A stretch of DNA of 64,000 bases from Pinirhizobacter soli (GCF_015905305.1 NZ_JADZLQ010000001.1:620001-684000), one strand, 5' to 3'. Shown: positions 1 to 12,595, counted from the stretch's first letter. Notes: a model not told the origin generated them from the letters alone. Translations and numbers: made by a program.

Positions 1-1
1 G

Positions 2-1291
2 TCGCCGCTGATGATGAGCGTCGCACTCACGTCCTACATGTTGAGCCTGGCGGTGTTCATCCCGGCCAGCGGCACCGTGGCCGACCGCTATGGCGCCCGG
101 CGCGTCTTCTGCGCGGCCATCGCCGTGTTCACGTTCGGATCGATCCTTTGCGCCCAGGCCACCACGCTACCTTTTCTCGTGGGTGCGCGGCTGATCCAGG
201 GCATGGGCGGCGCGATGATGGTGCCCGTAGGGAGGCTTGTCCTGCTTCGCGCGGTGAGCAAGCAGGATCTGGTCTCGGCGATGTCGTGGCTGCTGGTACC
301 GGCGATGATCGGCCCGGTACTGGGCCCGCCACTGGGCGGACTGATAGTGCAGGTGTTGTCGTGGCAGTGGATCTTCTACGTCAACCTGCCGATCGGGCTG
401 ATCGGCTTCGTGCTGGCGGCGCGAATGGTGCCGGACGTGCGCGGCGAAGTGCGCCACCGCTTCGACATGCTGGGCTTCTTCCTCTCAGGTCTTGGCCTTG
501 CGTGCCTGGTGTTTGGGCTGGAACTGGCCTCGCGCGGCATCGGCGGCCTTGGCGTGTCGGCGGGCCTGCTCGGTGGTGGCGCGTTGGCCATGGTGGCGTA
601 CGTGATGCATGCGCGCCGCATCGAGCATCCGATCCTGGACATTTCGCTGCTGCGCTTCGACACCTTCCGATTGTCGATGATCGCAGGCTCGCTCACGCGC
701 ATCAGCGCTGGTGCGTTGCCGTTCCTGTTGCCACTGATGATGCAGCTGGGTTTTGGCATGTCTGCGGCGAAGAGCGGCCTGATAACTTTCATATCCGCCG
801 CCGGCGCGGTGCTGATGAAAACCACGGCCAAGCCGTTCCTGCGCCGCTTCGGCTTCCGCAACGTGCTGGTGTGGAATGGGATCTTCAGCACCCTGATGAT
901 CACCGCATGCGCAGCTTTCCGACCCGGCTGGTCGTTGACGGCGATCTACCTGGTCCTTGGCGTGGGCGGATTCTTCCAGTCGCTGCAGTTCACCGCGTAC
1001 AACACCATTGCTTACGCGGAGCTACCAAGTGAGGCGTTGAGCGCAGCCACCAGCTTCTACACCACGTTCCAGCAGCTGATGCTGTCGCTGGGCATTTGCG
1101 TGGCAGCCGGCGTCCTGCACGCGAGTGTGCAGTTGCACGGCCGCGAACATGCCGTGCCGGGTGATTTCTCGGTAGCGTTCCTGGTAATCACGGCGATATC
1201 GATCCTTTCCGTGCCAGTCAGCGCACGGCTTGCCGCCAACGCAGGCATGGAGATGAGCGGGCATCGCGCCCGCCCACCCCGCGTACGCTGA
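2..1291 (+). CDS. MFS drug exporter, DHA2 (EmrB/QacA) type, 5' end outside window
   Basis: About 430 residues of a polytopic membrane transporter of the proton-driven DHA2 drug-export family. The frame is open to the window edge, and the first visible residues already belong to a membrane segment, so the true start lies upstream. The loop GTVADRYGARRV is the MFS signature motif A between helices 2 and 3. GPVLGPPLGGLI matches the antiporter motif C that marks drug:H+ exporters. About twelve hydrophobic helices remain. The next gene is on the other strand, so this is the end of its transcription unit. The substrate cannot be told from the sequence. Confidence 0.85.
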   Translation, partial: SPLMMSVALTSYMLSLAVFIPASGTVADRYGARRVFCAAIAVFTFGSILCAQATTLPFLVGARLIQGMGGAMMVPVGRLVLLRAVSKQDLVSAMSWLLVPAMIGPVLGPPLGGLIVQVLSWQWIFYVNLPIGLIGFVLAARMVPDVRGEVRHRFDMLGFFLSGLGLACLVFGLELASRGIGGLGVSAGLLGGGALAMVAYVMHARRIEHPILDISLLRFDTFRLSMIAGSLTRISAGALPFLLPLMMQLGFGMSAAKSGLITFISAAGAVLMKTTAKPFLRRFGFRNVLVWNGIFSTLMITACAAFRPGWSLTAIYLVLGVGGFFQSLQFTAYNTIAYAELPSEALSAATSFYTTFQQLMLSLGICVAAGVLHASVQLHGREHAVPGDFSVAFLVITAISILSVPVSARLAANAGMEMSGHRARPPRVR

Positions 1292-1301
1292 CGAGGCCTG
1301 G

Positions 1302-1451
1302 CTAGATCATGCCCATTAGCAGCAGGATCACCAGGATCAGGACGATCAGGCCCAGGCCGCCCGTCGGGTAGTAGCCCCAGCCGCGGCTATAGGGCCAGGC
1401 CGGTGCTGCGAACACGGCCAGCAAGACGATCAGCACGATCAACCAGAGCAT
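1302..1451 (-). CDS. DUF3309-like small membrane protein
   Basis: A 49-residue protein of two hydrophobic helices separated by a short aromatic/glycine turn (SRGWGYYPTGG). This is the layout of the DUF3309 family of tiny inner-membrane proteins of unknown function. The start was placed at the ATG ending at 1451 because the minus strand carries an AGGAGAG ribosome-binding site a few bases before it; a longer reading from 1484 has no such site. It is convergent with the MFS gene, with a ten-base gap. No function can be assigned. Confidence 0.6.
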   Translation of the reverse strand: MLWLIVLIVLLAVFAAPAWPYSRGWGYYPTGGLGLIVLILVILLLMGMI

Positions 1452-1697
1452 GAAGGCTCTCCTGCATTGAAGTTGCTGCAGCATGCCGTGGCGGCGCGTG
1501 TGTCCAGCGTAGCCCGCAGGTGATGGCGATCTTCAGAAAGGAGTTCGCCCCGCAAACGGCGCGACGACATGGGCTTCGAGGGGGAGGAGAGCCAGATGTC
1601 GCTAAAAACAGCGCCGCTGCGGAGCGAAGGGCCCGCCGACCCAGGGGGAGGGGTTGGTGGCGAGCAGGCGGATTATGGGCTTACGGTTTGATAAGCG

Positions 1698-1717
1698 CCA
1701 ATATATATTGTGATTGG
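1698..1717. promoter_or_regulatory. possible autoregulatory LysR operator
   Basis: An unusually A/T-rich patch, CCAAT-N10-ATTGG, lies about 20 bases before the LysR-type gene. It is an interrupted palindrome of the size LysR proteins bind and may be an autoregulatory site. The wider 1452-1737 gap shows nothing else convincing. Confidence 0.3.
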
Positions 1718-1737
1718 TACTTATTCGGTAATCGACT

Positions 1738-2652
1738 ATGTTCGACCTGCGCCAGCTCCGCTATTTCGTCGCCGTGGCCGACACCCTGAGCTTCACCCGC
1801 GCCGCCCAGGCGCTGCACATGTCCCAGCCGCCGCTTTCGCAGCAGATCCAGGCACTTGAGGCGGGGCTGGACGTACGACTGTTCGACCGTACTCGCCGCC
1901 GCGTGGCACTGACCGAGCCCGGACGACTGTTCCTGGTGGAAGCCCGGAAGTTGCTGGCGCAGGCCGAAACGGCGCGGCGCGTGGTCACTGACGCCGCTGC
2001 CGGCTTTTCCGGGCAACTGCGGCTGGCCTACGCCGTATCGGTGTCCTTCCACCCCGCCCTGCCCGAGGCCCTGCTCCGCTTCCGTCAGGAGACCCCCGGG
2101 GTCCGCCTGGCCTTAAGCGAGATGTACACCACCGAGCAATACGACGCCCTGGCCAATGGCGACATCGACGTCGGATTCCTTCGTGGCGCCCCGCGTACAG
2201 CCCTGCAGGCAAAGGCCTTCCGTCTGGACGTGGTCGACCAGGAACGCCTGGTAGTAGCCCTGCCCGCCGCCCACCCGCTGGCCGGCAAGGCATCGCTGCG
2301 GATGCGCCAACTGGCCGACGAAACATTCCTGGCCCAGCCCCGGAAGCTGGCCGTCACGTTGTATGACCGCCTGATGCACCTGTGCACCAAAGCCGGCTTC
2401 CAGCCGGAAGTGCGGCAGATCAGCCAGCAGGTAAGCTCCCTGCTGTCGCTGGTGGCCGCAGGGCTAGGACTGGCCCTGGTCCCCGTCTCCCTGTGCGCCG
2501 TACGACTGTCCGGCGTGAGTTTCGTACCAGTGGACGACGCCGACGCCTGGCTATTGCTGGCGGTGGCCAGCCGCGCCGACGACCCTTCACCGGCCCTGGA
2601 CGCCTTCCTACGCACGGTTGCCGCATCGAAACAGTCACTTGGCTTGCCCTGA
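1738..2652 (+). CDS. LysR-family transcriptional regulator
   Basis: A 304-residue LysR regulator of full family length. Residues 1-60 form the winged helix-turn-helix (LRQLRYFVAVAD, then SFTRAAQALHMSQPPLSQQI), with the PPLSQQI recognition helix typical of the BenM/CatM/HcaR-like branch. Residues about 90-300 form the periplasmic-binding-protein-like co-inducer domain. Such proteins usually control a neighbouring catabolic or export gene. Here the nearest candidates, the small membrane protein and the MFS exporter, lie on the left. The ligand is unknown. Codon use matches the surrounding core genes. Confidence 0.9.
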   Translation: MFDLRQLRYFVAVADTLSFTRAAQALHMSQPPLSQQIQALEAGLDVRLFDRTRRRVALTEPGRLFLVEARKLLAQAETARRVVTDAAAGFSGQLRLAYAVSVSFHPALPEALLRFRQETPGVRLALSEMYTTEQYDALANGDIDVGFLRGAPRTALQAKAFRLDVVDQERLVVALPAAHPLAGKASLRMRQLADETFLAQPRKLAVTLYDRLMHLCTKAGFQPEVRQISQQVSSLLSLVAAGLGLALVPVSLCAVRLSGVSFVPVDDADAWLLLAVASRADDPSPALDAFLRTVAASKQSLGLP

Positions 2653-2712
2653 CGGCACAACGTGGCTATAATTCCGGTTTTCCATTGTCCATAAGTTTCC
2701 CAGGAGCTTGCC

Positions 2713-2838
2713 GTGAAGGTGCTGTCATCCCTGAAGTCCGCCAAGCTGCGGCACCGTGACTGCAAGGTCGTCCGTCGTCGCGGCAAAACGTTCGTAATCT
2801 GCAAGAGCAACCCGCGCTTCAAGGCTCGCCAGCGCTGA
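2713..2838 (+). CDS. rpmJ: 50S ribosomal protein L36, zinc-free (type B) form
   Basis: A 41-residue basic protein starting at GTG, with an AGGAG ribosome-binding site at 2702-2706. The sequence [14 protein letters not shown] and the ending [13 protein letters not shown] match L36 bL36, the smallest large-subunit protein. It lacks the Cys-x2-Cys...Cys...His zinc set of the standard form and resembles the YkgO-like C-minus paralogue of enterobacteria. In many bacteria that form replaces the zinc form during zinc starvation. Here it may simply be the housekeeping copy, as appears usual for xanthomonads. A clean terminator follows, so it is monocistronic. Confidence 0.9.
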   Translation: MKVLSSLKSAKLRHRDCKVVRRRGKTFVICKSNPRFKARQR

Positions 2839-2863
2839 TCCACCAGCAGCGGCGAACGAAGGA

Positions 2864-2888
2864 AGACCGCTCCGGCGGTCTTTTTTTT
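2864..2888 (+). terminator. rho-independent terminator of rpmJ
   Basis: Perfect 7-bp stem AGACCGC / GCGGTCT around a TCCG tetraloop, followed by a run of T: a canonical intrinsic terminator 25 bases after the rpmJ stop codon. Confidence 0.9.
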
Positions 2889-2938
2889 CGGCTCGCCTTC
2901 GGCATCGCGATGAAAGCGGTGCTCGGGCGTGGTCGCAG

Positions 2939-3172
2939 GAGCCGGGGGCGATCAGCCTCGTCGCTCCGGTTACACCGGCGCTTGGGAGAAGAGGCCGCTG
3001 CGCGGCTTTTTCTTATGGCTGCGCCCCGGCGCGCCCGCGCTGCGGGCGGGGGTTTTCGAGGCGGCCTGCGGCCTTCGCGAAAACGGCCGGCTGAAGCCGA
3101 CCCCCTTCGGGCCTGTTCCGCCCGCACCGCTCGGTTCCACAAGTCGCCGACGAGGCTGATCGCCCCCGGCTC
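2939..3172. repeat. structured intergenic repeat, copy 1 (25-bp inverted arms plus shared core)
   Basis: The 674-base gap between rpmJ and greA has no credible gene. Its first half is closed by perfect 25-bp inverted arms (2939-2963 and 3148-3172). The interior core (about 3014-3121) contains GGGGGTTTTCGA, GCGAAAACGGCCGGC and CCCCCTTCGGGCC-type blocks. These recur in reverse orientation in the second element at 3311-3558, while the arms of the two elements are unrelated. Short apparent reading frames here differ between copies and look like by-products of GC-rich repeat DNA. Confidence 0.75.
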
Positions 3173-3310
3173 TGGACACGATGCCCGAGACTCTGACGGG
3201 GAGCTGTGGGGCGGTGGCGCGATGCGAGCCGTACGTGCATACCGTCAGGCCCCACGCGGCCCTGACTGAGTGGCTGTGTCCATCGTGCCCTCTCCTCGCG
3301 AACCTCACCG

Positions 3311-3558
3311 TTCGGGCGTGGTGGGGCGAGTGGGCGGCGCCCAGCGGCAGCGCTCCGTGCGTAGGCGAAGGGCTTCGGTCGGAAAAGGCCCGCAGGGGGC
3401 CGGCCATGGATGGCCGGCCGTTTTCGCTGAGCCAGGATGGCGAATCGAAAACCCCCGGCCGTAGCCCGCCCCGATGGGGGCGCAGCTCCCGAGGGTCGCC
3501 GCAGCCCGGAGTGCCGCCGCTGGGCCCCGCCCGCTCGCCACGCCACGCCACGCCCGAA
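3311..3558. repeat. structured intergenic repeat, copy 2 (inverted core, different arms)
   Basis: The second element of the rpmJ-greA gap. Imperfect arms of about 45-50 bases (3311-3356 and 3508-3558) are complementary to each other. The enclosed core, about 3371-3490, is the reverse complement of the core in copy 1, including the GCGAAAACGGCCGGC and GGGGGTTTTCGA blocks. The right arm ends a few bases before the greA stop codon, so transcripts reading off greA would form a very long hairpin that may serve as terminator or 3'-end protector. Confidence 0.7.
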
Positions 3559-3562
3559 AGCG

Positions 3563-4038
3563 TCAGGTCTCGTAGCGAACGCCAGTGATCTCGTAGCGCT
3601 TCACGCCGTTCGGGGCGGTGAATTCGAAGTTGTCGCCTTCGCTCTTGCCGATCAGTGCGCGGGCGATCGGTGAGGACACGGCGATCAGGCGCTGTTTGAT
3701 GTCGGCTTCGAGGTCGCCGACGATTTGGTAGGTCACGGCGTCCCCGGAGTCTTCGTCTTCGAGGTCGACGATGGCGCCGAAGACGACGCGGCTGCCGGCC
3801 GAGAGGCGCGAAGTGTCGAAGACCTCGGCGGTGGAGAGTGCGGCTTCCAATTCGTTGATGCGGCCCTCGCAGAAGCTTTGTTGTTCGCGGGCGGCGTGGT
3901 ACTCGGCGTTTTCCTTCAGGTCGCCGTGAGCGCGGGCCTCGGCGATGGCCGCGATGATGCGCGGGCGGTCGACAGACTTCAGTCGCTCCAGCTCCGCGCG
4001 CAGGCGCTCGGCGCCCTTCTTGGTCATCGGTGCACGAC

Positions 4039-4042
<4 letters not shown>
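3563..4042 (-). CDS. greA: transcription elongation factor GreA
   Basis: A 159-residue GreA, the usual length. It is an N-terminal antiparallel coiled coil ([16 protein letters not shown], then [17 protein letters not shown]), carrying the acidic tip residues that reach the RNA polymerase active site, followed by the FKBP-like C-terminal domain ([14 protein letters not shown]). It stimulates transcript cleavage in backtracked polymerase. The start at 4042 shares an ATGA overlap with the carB stop, so it is translationally coupled to carB. The carA-carB-greA order is characteristic of Xanthomonadales. Confidence 0.97.
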
Positions 4043-7266
<3,224 letters not shown>

Positions 7267-7326
7267 GGTGTGCTGTATCTCCGGGCGTGGTGGCGGTGGC
7301 TTGGCGGGACGGTGCGCGGTTGCGTC

Positions 7327-8469
7327 TTATCCGGCTTTCTCGCGCTTGGCCTTGTCCATCAGGTCAATGAATCGGTCGAAGAGGTAACCCAGGTCGTGCG
7401 GGCCCGGCGCCGCTTCCGGATGGCCCTGGAAGCAGAAGGCCGGGCGGTCGGTGAGCGCGAAGCCCTGGAGCGAGCCATCGAACAGCGAGGTGTGGGTGAC
7501 CTTGGCATGCGGCGGCAAGGTGGAAGCGTCCACCGCGAAGCCATGGTTCTGCGAGGTGATCAGCACGCGGCCGTCATCGTGGTCCTTCACCGGATGGTTG
7601 GCGCCGTGGTGGCCGAACTTCATTTTCAGCGTCTTCGCACCGATGGCCAGGCCCATGACCTGGTGCCCAAGGCAGATGCCGAAAGTGGGCACGCGGGCGT
7701 CGAGCACCTGGCGCGTGGCCTCGATCGCGTAATCGCAGGCTGCCGGATCGCCCGGGCCGTTGGACAGGAACACGCCATCGGGCTGCATGGCCAGCACCTC
7801 GGATGCCGGTGTTTGCGCCGGCACCACGGTGACCTCGCAACCGCGCGCGGCCAAAAGGCGCAGGATCTGGCGCTTGGTGCCGAAGTCCCAGGCCACGACC
7901 TTCAGGCGCGAAGGCACGCTGTGGAAGGCGGTGGCGTCCAGGTCGTAGTGGCCATCGGTCCAGGTGAAGCGGTTCTTCGTGCTGACCACCTTGGCCAGGT
8001 CCAGGCCGTTGAGACCCGGGAAGGCGCGCGCCTTGGCCAGGGCGGCATCGGCGTCGATGGCGTCACCGGCAACGATGGCGCCAGCCAGGGCGCCCTTCTC
8101 GCGCAGGATGCGGGTAAGGCGGCGGGTGTCGATGCCGGCGATGGCCACGATGTTGTTGCGGGCCAGGTACGAGGGCAGGCTTTCCTCGCTCCGCCAGTTG
8201 CTGGCCAGGCGAGGTACGTCGCGAACGATCAGGCCGGCGGCGTGCACGCGGTCGGATTCGGCATCGACCTCGTTCACGCCGGTGTTGCCGATGTGGGGAT
8301 AGGTCAGGGTGACGATCTGCTGGGCATAGGAGGGATCGGTGAGGATCTCCTGGTAGCCCGTCATGGCGGTATTGAAAACCACCTCCCCGACCGTCTCGCC
8401 AAGGGCGCCGACGGCATGGCCGTGAAAAATGCTGCCATCTTCGAGGGCAAGCAGAGCGGGAGTGAGCAT
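7327..8469 (-). CDS. carA: carbamoyl-phosphate synthase small (glutaminase) subunit
   Basis: A 380-residue glutamine amidotransferase subunit. The N-terminal CPSase domain begins [17 protein letters not shown]. The C-terminal class I glutaminase carries the nucleophile Cys in FGICLGHQ and the His/Glu pair in FQGHPEA. It supplies ammonia to CarB through an internal tunnel. The start at 8469 is preceded by an AAGGCGG ribosome-binding site; reading from 8643 would add an unconserved tail that covers the promoter. It is the first gene of carA-carB-greA and divergent from the oxygenase gene at 8657. Confidence 0.97.
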   Translation of the reverse strand: MLTPALLALEDGSIFHGHAVGALGETVGEVVFNTAMTGYQEILTDPSYAQQIVTLTYPHIGNTGVNEVDAESDRVHAAGLIVRDVPRLASNWRSEESLPSYLARNNIVAIAGIDTRRLTRILREKGALAGAIVAGDAIDADAALAKARAFPGLNGLDLAKVVSTKNRFTWTDGHYDLDATAFHSVPSRLKVVAWDFGTKRQILRLLAARGCEVTVVPAQTPASEVLAMQPDGVFLSNGPGDPAACDYAIEATRQVLDARVPTFGICLGHQVMGLAIGAKTLKMKFGHHGANHPVKDHDDGRVLITSQNHGFAVDASTLPPHAKVTHTSLFDGSLQGFALTDRPAFCFQGHPEAAPGPHDLGYLFDRFIDLMDKAKREKAG

Positions 8470-8557
8470 GGGACCGCCTTTTAGGTGCAGCAAGGTCCGC
8501 AAGCCTGCCTGGGGCGGCTCGAGGACCTGGGGAAGGATGTTGCTTGGGCGGGTGCAA

Positions 8558-8586
8558 ATGATACGTTCCCGGCCCATTTCTGTCCA
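8558..8586 (-). promoter_or_regulatory. probable sigma-70 promoter of carAB-greA
   Basis: On the minus strand TGGACA (8581-8586) and TATCAT (8558-8563) are separated by 17 bases, a good sigma-70 match about 90 bases before carA. The resulting leader is long enough for regulation, but no clear attenuator is visible. Confidence 0.55.
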
Positions 8587-8656
8587 CCGCGCTGAACCCG
8601 CTTGCGCGGCCGCCGCTGGCGGTACAATGCGTCCGAAGCGCACTGCCGGTACCTAG

Positions 8657-9349
8657 ATGAACGCCATCCTGCTCGACCCTGCCCGTCTGGATCGTCCCGA
8701 TACGACGCTGCGGCACGACCCGTTTCCGTTCATGATTGCCCACGGCCAGCTGCCCGAAGAAGCCCGCGGCGAGCTCGACCGGGACTTCCCCCGGTACTCC
8801 AGCGCCGGGTTCTTCCCTTATGACGCCAGCGACTGCGGCCCCTCGGTCAATGCGCTGATCGACCGCATGACCTCGGGTGATTTCGCCAATGCCATCGGCA
8901 AGCGCCTGGGGATAGACAACCTGGGCCATTACCCCACCCTGGTCACCCTGTGCCGGCTGCTGAACAAGCGCCACGGCACCATCCACACCGATTCGAAAAG
9001 CAAGGTCGCCACCGCGCTCATCTACCTCAACGCGCAATGGCCGGACACCAGCGATGGCTGCCTGCGTTTCCTTGGCAAGATCGACGACATCGACAGCATG
9101 GTTTCGCCGGAGCTCAAACCGCTCTACGGCGAATTCGCCGTGTTCAAGCGGGCGGAAAACTCCTTCCACGGCCACCTGCCCTACGAGGGCGAGCGCCGCG
9201 TGATCCAGGTGGCGTGGCTCACCAGCGAGGAAGAAAAACTCCGCAAGACCAAACGCGGCAAGTTCAGCCGGGTACTGAAGAAGATCTTCGGCTCGCTGGA
9301 CAAGAAGGTCGGCGCCGGGCGCGGCCGCAACGCCTCGCACCCGGACTGA
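8657..9349 (+). CDS. 2-oxoglutarate/Fe(II)-dependent oxygenase family protein
   Basis: A 230-residue protein with the double-stranded beta-helix iron site of 2OG-Fe(II) oxygenases. His110-x-Asp112 (HTDSK) provides two ligands, and His171 or His173 in FHGHLPYEGERR is the likely distal ligand, with the following Arg placed to bind 2-oxoglutarate. The middle (ALIYLN, then GCLRFL) fits the prolyl-hydroxylase-like branch. The C-terminus is basic (KTKRGKFSRVLKKIFGS), perhaps for nucleic acid or phospholipid contact. The substrate is unknown. It is divergent from carA, and a TACAAT hexamer at 8623-8628 may be its -10 box. Confidence 0.75.
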   Translation: MNAILLDPARLDRPDTTLRHDPFPFMIAHGQLPEEARGELDRDFPRYSSAGFFPYDASDCGPSVNALIDRMTSGDFANAIGKRLGIDNLGHYPTLVTLCRLLNKRHGTIHTDSKSKVATALIYLNAQWPDTSDGCLRFLGKIDDIDSMVSPELKPLYGEFAVFKRAENSFHGHLPYEGERRVIQVAWLTSEEEKLRKTKRGKFSRVLKKIFGSLDKKVGAGRGRNASHPD

Positions 9350-9352
9350 TCC

Positions 9353-10357
9353 TCAGCGCGATAGATACCAGCCGGCGAAGACGGCAAACACACCGTAAAG
9401 AAGGCCCACCGGCACCAGCCACCGGGCATTGACCGCGCCGCGCCGGAACATCACCCACAGGGCGATCACCGCGATCATGGTCACCACGCCTGCCGCCATC
9501 AGCGGCACGTCGAACAGCCAGGGCGTGGCGAACAGGGCAAGGGAACTGGGGATGGTCGCCTGGATCATCATCGCGCCGGAAATATTGGCAAGCGCCAGGC
9601 GCTCCTTGCCCTGCCGCACCCAGATCACCGCGTTGACCGTTTCAGGAAGCTCGGTGGCCACGGGGCTCAGGACCAGCGCCACCAGGTGGGGCGAAAGATG
9701 CAAGGCTTCGCCGATGGCCTCGAGCTGGCCGACGAACACGCGCGATGCGATGGCGATCACGGTGAGCGCGAGCCCCGCCTGGAACGCCACCCAGGCCATG
9801 GACGGATCGTCATCGCGTGGACGGAATTTCAGCGGCTCCAGTTCTTCGTCTTCCGGCGCCGTGTCGTCGTCGCGCATCTCGCGCCACACATAGGCCGCAT
9901 AGGCCGCCAGGAACACCACGCCCAGCCATGGCTTGATGGCGAAGGCCACCAGGCCCAGGCCGCATTTGACGATGAAGATTGCCAGGAACCACGACTGGTC
10001 GCGCGCCAGGCGGCGGCTGTCCACGCGCAGTACCTGATCGGCACGGGCGAGCTTGCGGCGGCAGCTCCACAGCGAAATGCCCACGACCGCGTAGGCGATG
10101 GTGGCCAGCACCAGCGGGCCGCCCAGGGCGGCGCCAACACCGATGTCACGGGCTTCGGGCGTCTTGCCGAAGACCACGGCCACGAAGGTGACCGCACTCT
10201 CGGGCAAGGCAGTGCCGAACGCGGCAAGCACGGTGCCGGTGGCCGTCGCCCCGAGCTTCAATTTGCGCCCGAACCATTCGATGCCGTTGACGAAGTATTC
10301 GCAGGCGAGATAGATCGCCACGGCGGCGCCGAGGAAGAGCGCGAGGGTCATCAGCAT
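9353..10357 (-). CDS. sodium/calcium exchanger family (CaCA) cation antiporter
   Basis: A 334-residue membrane protein with the two inverted alpha-repeats of Ca2+:cation antiporters: FGTALPES in the first half and PVATELPE in the second. Each lies in a re-entrant pair of helices and carries the acidic ion-binding Glu. An acidic cytoplasmic loop (DDDTAPEDEELEP) separates the halves. About ten transmembrane helices are visible, YrbG-like in length. Start choice is uncertain: ATG at 10357 or 10351, neither with a strong ribosome-binding site. It is convergent with the oxygenase gene, with a three-base gap. Confidence 0.8.
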   Translation of the reverse strand: MLMTLALFLGAAVAIYLACEYFVNGIEWFGRKLKLGATATGTVLAAFGTALPESAVTFVAVVFGKTPEARDIGVGAALGGPLVLATIAYAVVGISLWSCRRKLARADQVLRVDSRRLARDQSWFLAIFIVKCGLGLVAFAIKPWLGVVFLAAYAAYVWREMRDDDTAPEDEELEPLKFRPRDDDPSMAWVAFQAGLALTVIAIASRVFVGQLEAIGEALHLSPHLVALVLSPVATELPETVNAVIWVRQGKERLALANISGAMMIQATIPSSLALFATPWLFDVPLMAAGVVTMIAVIALWVMFRRGAVNARWLVPVGLLYGVFAVFAGWYLSR

Positions 10358-10619
10358 GGAATTCGACTTCGCCGGGCGGACCGTAAGAACCAATGGCACA
10401 ACGACGCGGCTCGCCCGGCACGGGTGAACACGTCGATGGCCAAAGGTCTCGCCGGGCGGGTTGCCGGGCAACCGGCAACTGCTGTTCGCGCCATGCGGCA
10501 AGCCGCAAGTGTGTTGACGCGAACTCCTCAGGGGGAACGAGGATGGCTACTCCCCAATGACATCGGGGGAAGGTTAGCGGGGATGGTTGCCCGAGGCAAC
10601 CGCAGGACGCGCTACGCGA

Positions 10620-11414
10620 TCAGCCGCCGCCGATGACGTGGTCGATGGTCCAGGCCCCGGGGGCACGCCCGGTCAGCCACTTGGCCGCTTCCAGGGCGCC
10701 ACGGGCGAAGATTGCCCGGTCGGTGGCGCGGTGACCCAGTTCCAGGCGCTCGCCGCCGGACATCAGCCAGGCGGTGTGCTCACCCACGATGTCGCCGCCG
10801 CGGACCACGGCAAAGCCGATCGTGCCGCCCTTGCGCGCGCCTGGGCGGCCTTCGCGCGCATACACCGCGGCATCGGCCAGGGTGGTACCGCGCGCGCCTG
10901 CGGCGGCTTCCCCCAGCGCCAGGGCGGTACCGGAAGGCGCATCTTCCTTGCGTCCGTGATGCGCCTCGACGATGTCCAGGTCCCAGTCGGGCAAGGCGGC
11001 CGCCGCTTCCTTCAGCAGCCGCGTGAGCACCGCGATGCCAAGGCTGAAATTCGCCGCGCGGAGAACCGCGATGCGTTCGGCTGCCCGCACCAGACGTGCT
11101 TCCAGGGCGGCATCGATGCCGGTGGTGCCTGTCACCAGGGGAATCCCATGGGCCTGGCAATGATCCAGCGCCGAGGCGAGCCCCGCCGGGCCGCTGAAGT
11201 CCACCACGATGTCGATGCCCGTGGCGTCATGCCAGTCGCTGACATAGCGCAAGCCGGTGCCTGGATCGCGCACGGGCTTGCCTTCGTGCGGCGAACCCGC
11301 CGTCACCATCGCACGCGCCAGTTCGAAGCGGTCGTCCGGGCCCACCAGACCTACAAGGGCGCGACCCATGCGCCCGGAGGCTCCGTTGATGGCAATGCGG
11401 ATCGGTCGGGTCAT
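10620..11414 (-). CDS. dapB: 4-hydroxy-tetrahydrodipicolinate reductase
   Basis: A 264-residue DapB of the lysine/diaminopimelate pathway. It reduces the DapA product with NAD(P)H. The nucleotide-binding loop is GASGRMG at residues 11-17. The substrate site EAHHGRKEDAPSGT spans 150-163 and contains the catalytic His pair and Lys. The start at 11414 aligns with the family; an upstream TTG at 11435 would add seven unconserved residues. It follows dnaJ on the same strand, as in other xanthomonads, with a hairpin between them. Confidence 0.95.
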   Translation of the reverse strand: MTRPIRIAINGASGRMGRALVGLVGPDDRFELARAMVTAGSPHEGKPVRDPGTGLRYVSDWHDATGIDIVVDFSGPAGLASALDHCQAHGIPLVTGTTGIDAALEARLVRAAERIAVLRAANFSLGIAVLTRLLKEAAAALPDWDLDIVEAHHGRKEDAPSGTALALGEAAAGARGTTLADAAVYAREGRPGARKGGTIGFAVVRGGDIVGEHTAWLMSGGERLELGHRATDRAIFARGALEAAKWLTGRAPGAWTIDHVIGGG

Positions 11415-11441
11415 GTGCTTGGGAGTCCTGGCCAAATGGAA

Positions 11442-11463
11442 ACGGGTGGCTCACGCCACCCGT
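11442..11463 (-). terminator. probable terminator after dnaJ
   Basis: A perfect 9-bp stem (ACGGGTGGC / GCCACCCGT) with a four-base loop. On the minus strand it is followed by TTTCCATTT. It sits between dnaJ and dapB, so dapB is probably transcribed partly by read-through or from its own start. Confidence 0.6.
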
Positions 11464-11476
11464 CCAGTGTGCCGCG

Positions 11477-12595
11477 TCAGGAGGTGACGCGCGACCAGAA
11501 TTGCTTCACGCCGTCGATGAAATTGCTCGACCGCGGGGTATGCCGCCCCACTTCGGCGCCTTCGAAAGTGGCTTCCAGCTGCTCGAACAACTCGCGCTGT
11601 TCGCGTGTCAGGCGCACGGGTGTTTCCACCACCACGCGGCAGACGAGATCGCCGGTGCGGCCGCCACGGACGGACTTCACGCCACGACCGCGCAACTTGA
11701 ACTGATGGCCTGTCTGCGTTTCCGGCGGCACCGCGATGGGCACTTCGCCATCGAGCGTGGGCACCTGCAACTCCGCACCGAGGGCGGCCTGCGAGAACCG
11801 GATCGGCACTTCGCAGAAGAGGTCGCTGCCCTCGCGCTGGAAGATGGCGTGTTCCTTGACGCGCACTTCCACGTAGAGGTCGCCGGCAGGCGACCCGGCG
11901 GGACCGGCTTCACCCTGGCCGGTAAGGCGGATGCGATCGCCGGTATCGACACCTGCGGGAATGCGCACGCTCAACGTGCGCTCTTCCTGCAGCAGTCCCT
12001 CGCCGTGGCACTTCTTGCAGGGTTTCTCGATCGCCTGGCCACTGCCGCCGCAATGCGGGCAGGCCTGTTGGATGGAGAAGATGCCATTCTGCATGCGCAC
12101 GCGGCCGTGGCCAGCGCAGGTTTTGCAGGTACTGACCTTGCCGTCTTCGGAACCTGAGCCGTTGCAATGCTGGCAGTTCACCTGCGTGGGGATCTGGATC
12201 TTCTTCTCGATGCCGAACACGGCTTCCTCGAGGTCCAGGTCCATCATGTAGCGCAGGTCGCTGCCGCGGCGCGCGCGCTGGCGCCCGCCACCGAAGATAT
12301 CGCCAAACATATCGCCGAAGATGTCGCCGACATCACCGAAGCCGGCGCCGCCGCCACGGCCGAAGCCGTTTTCGAAGGCCGCATGTCCATGCTGGTCGTA
12401 CATCGAACGCTTCTGCGCGTCGGAGAGTACTTCGTAGGCCTCCTTGGCCTCCTTGAACTTTTCCTGGGCGTGCGGATCGTCCGGGCAGCGGTCGGGATGG
12501 CACTTCATGGCCACGCGACGAAATGCCTTCTTGAGCTCGGCTTCATTCACCGTGCGCTCGACACTCAGCACTTCGTAGTAGTCACGCTTGCTCAT
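11477..12595 (-). CDS. dnaJ: chaperone DnaJ (Hsp40)
   Basis: A 372-residue type I DnaJ. Residues 1-70 form the J domain with the HPD tripeptide (KCHPDRCP) that triggers DnaK ATP hydrolysis. A Gly/Phe-rich linker follows ([11 protein letters not shown]). Next are four CxxCxGxG zinc repeats ([32 protein letters not shown]), then the substrate-binding C-terminal beta domains. It delivers unfolded clients to DnaK. It lies 116 bases after dnaK, and the gap holds a stable GC-rich hairpin at 12673-12700. Confidence 0.98.
   Translation of the reverse strand: MSKRDYYEVLSVERTVNEAELKKAFRRVAMKCHPDRCPDDPHAQEKFKEAKEAYEVLSDAQKRSMYDQHGHAAFENGFGRGGGAGFGDVGDIFGDMFGDIFGGGRQRARRGSDLRYMMDLDLEEAVFGIEKKIQIPTQVNCQHCNGSGSEDGKVSTCKTCAGHGRVRMQNGIFSIQQACPHCGGSGQAIEKPCKKCHGEGLLQEERTLSVRIPAGVDTGDRIRLTGQGEAGPAGSPAGDLYVEVRVKEHAIFQREGSDLFCEVPIRFSQAALGAELQVPTLDGEVPIAVPPETQTGHQFKLRGRGVKSVRGGRTGDLVCRVVVETPVRLTREQRELFEQLEATFEGAEVGRHTPRSSNFIDGVKQFWSRVTS

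Noticed and set aside
1520-1789. An 89-codon open frame before the LysR gene
   Set aside because: It runs into the LysR start, has no ribosome-binding site and no sensible composition; the LysR gene explains the conserved part.
2910-3588. Several overlapping open frames between rpmJ and greA
   Set aside because: They lie on both strands across inverted repeats and stem arms; none has a ribosome-binding site or family pattern. The repeat structure explains the DNA better.
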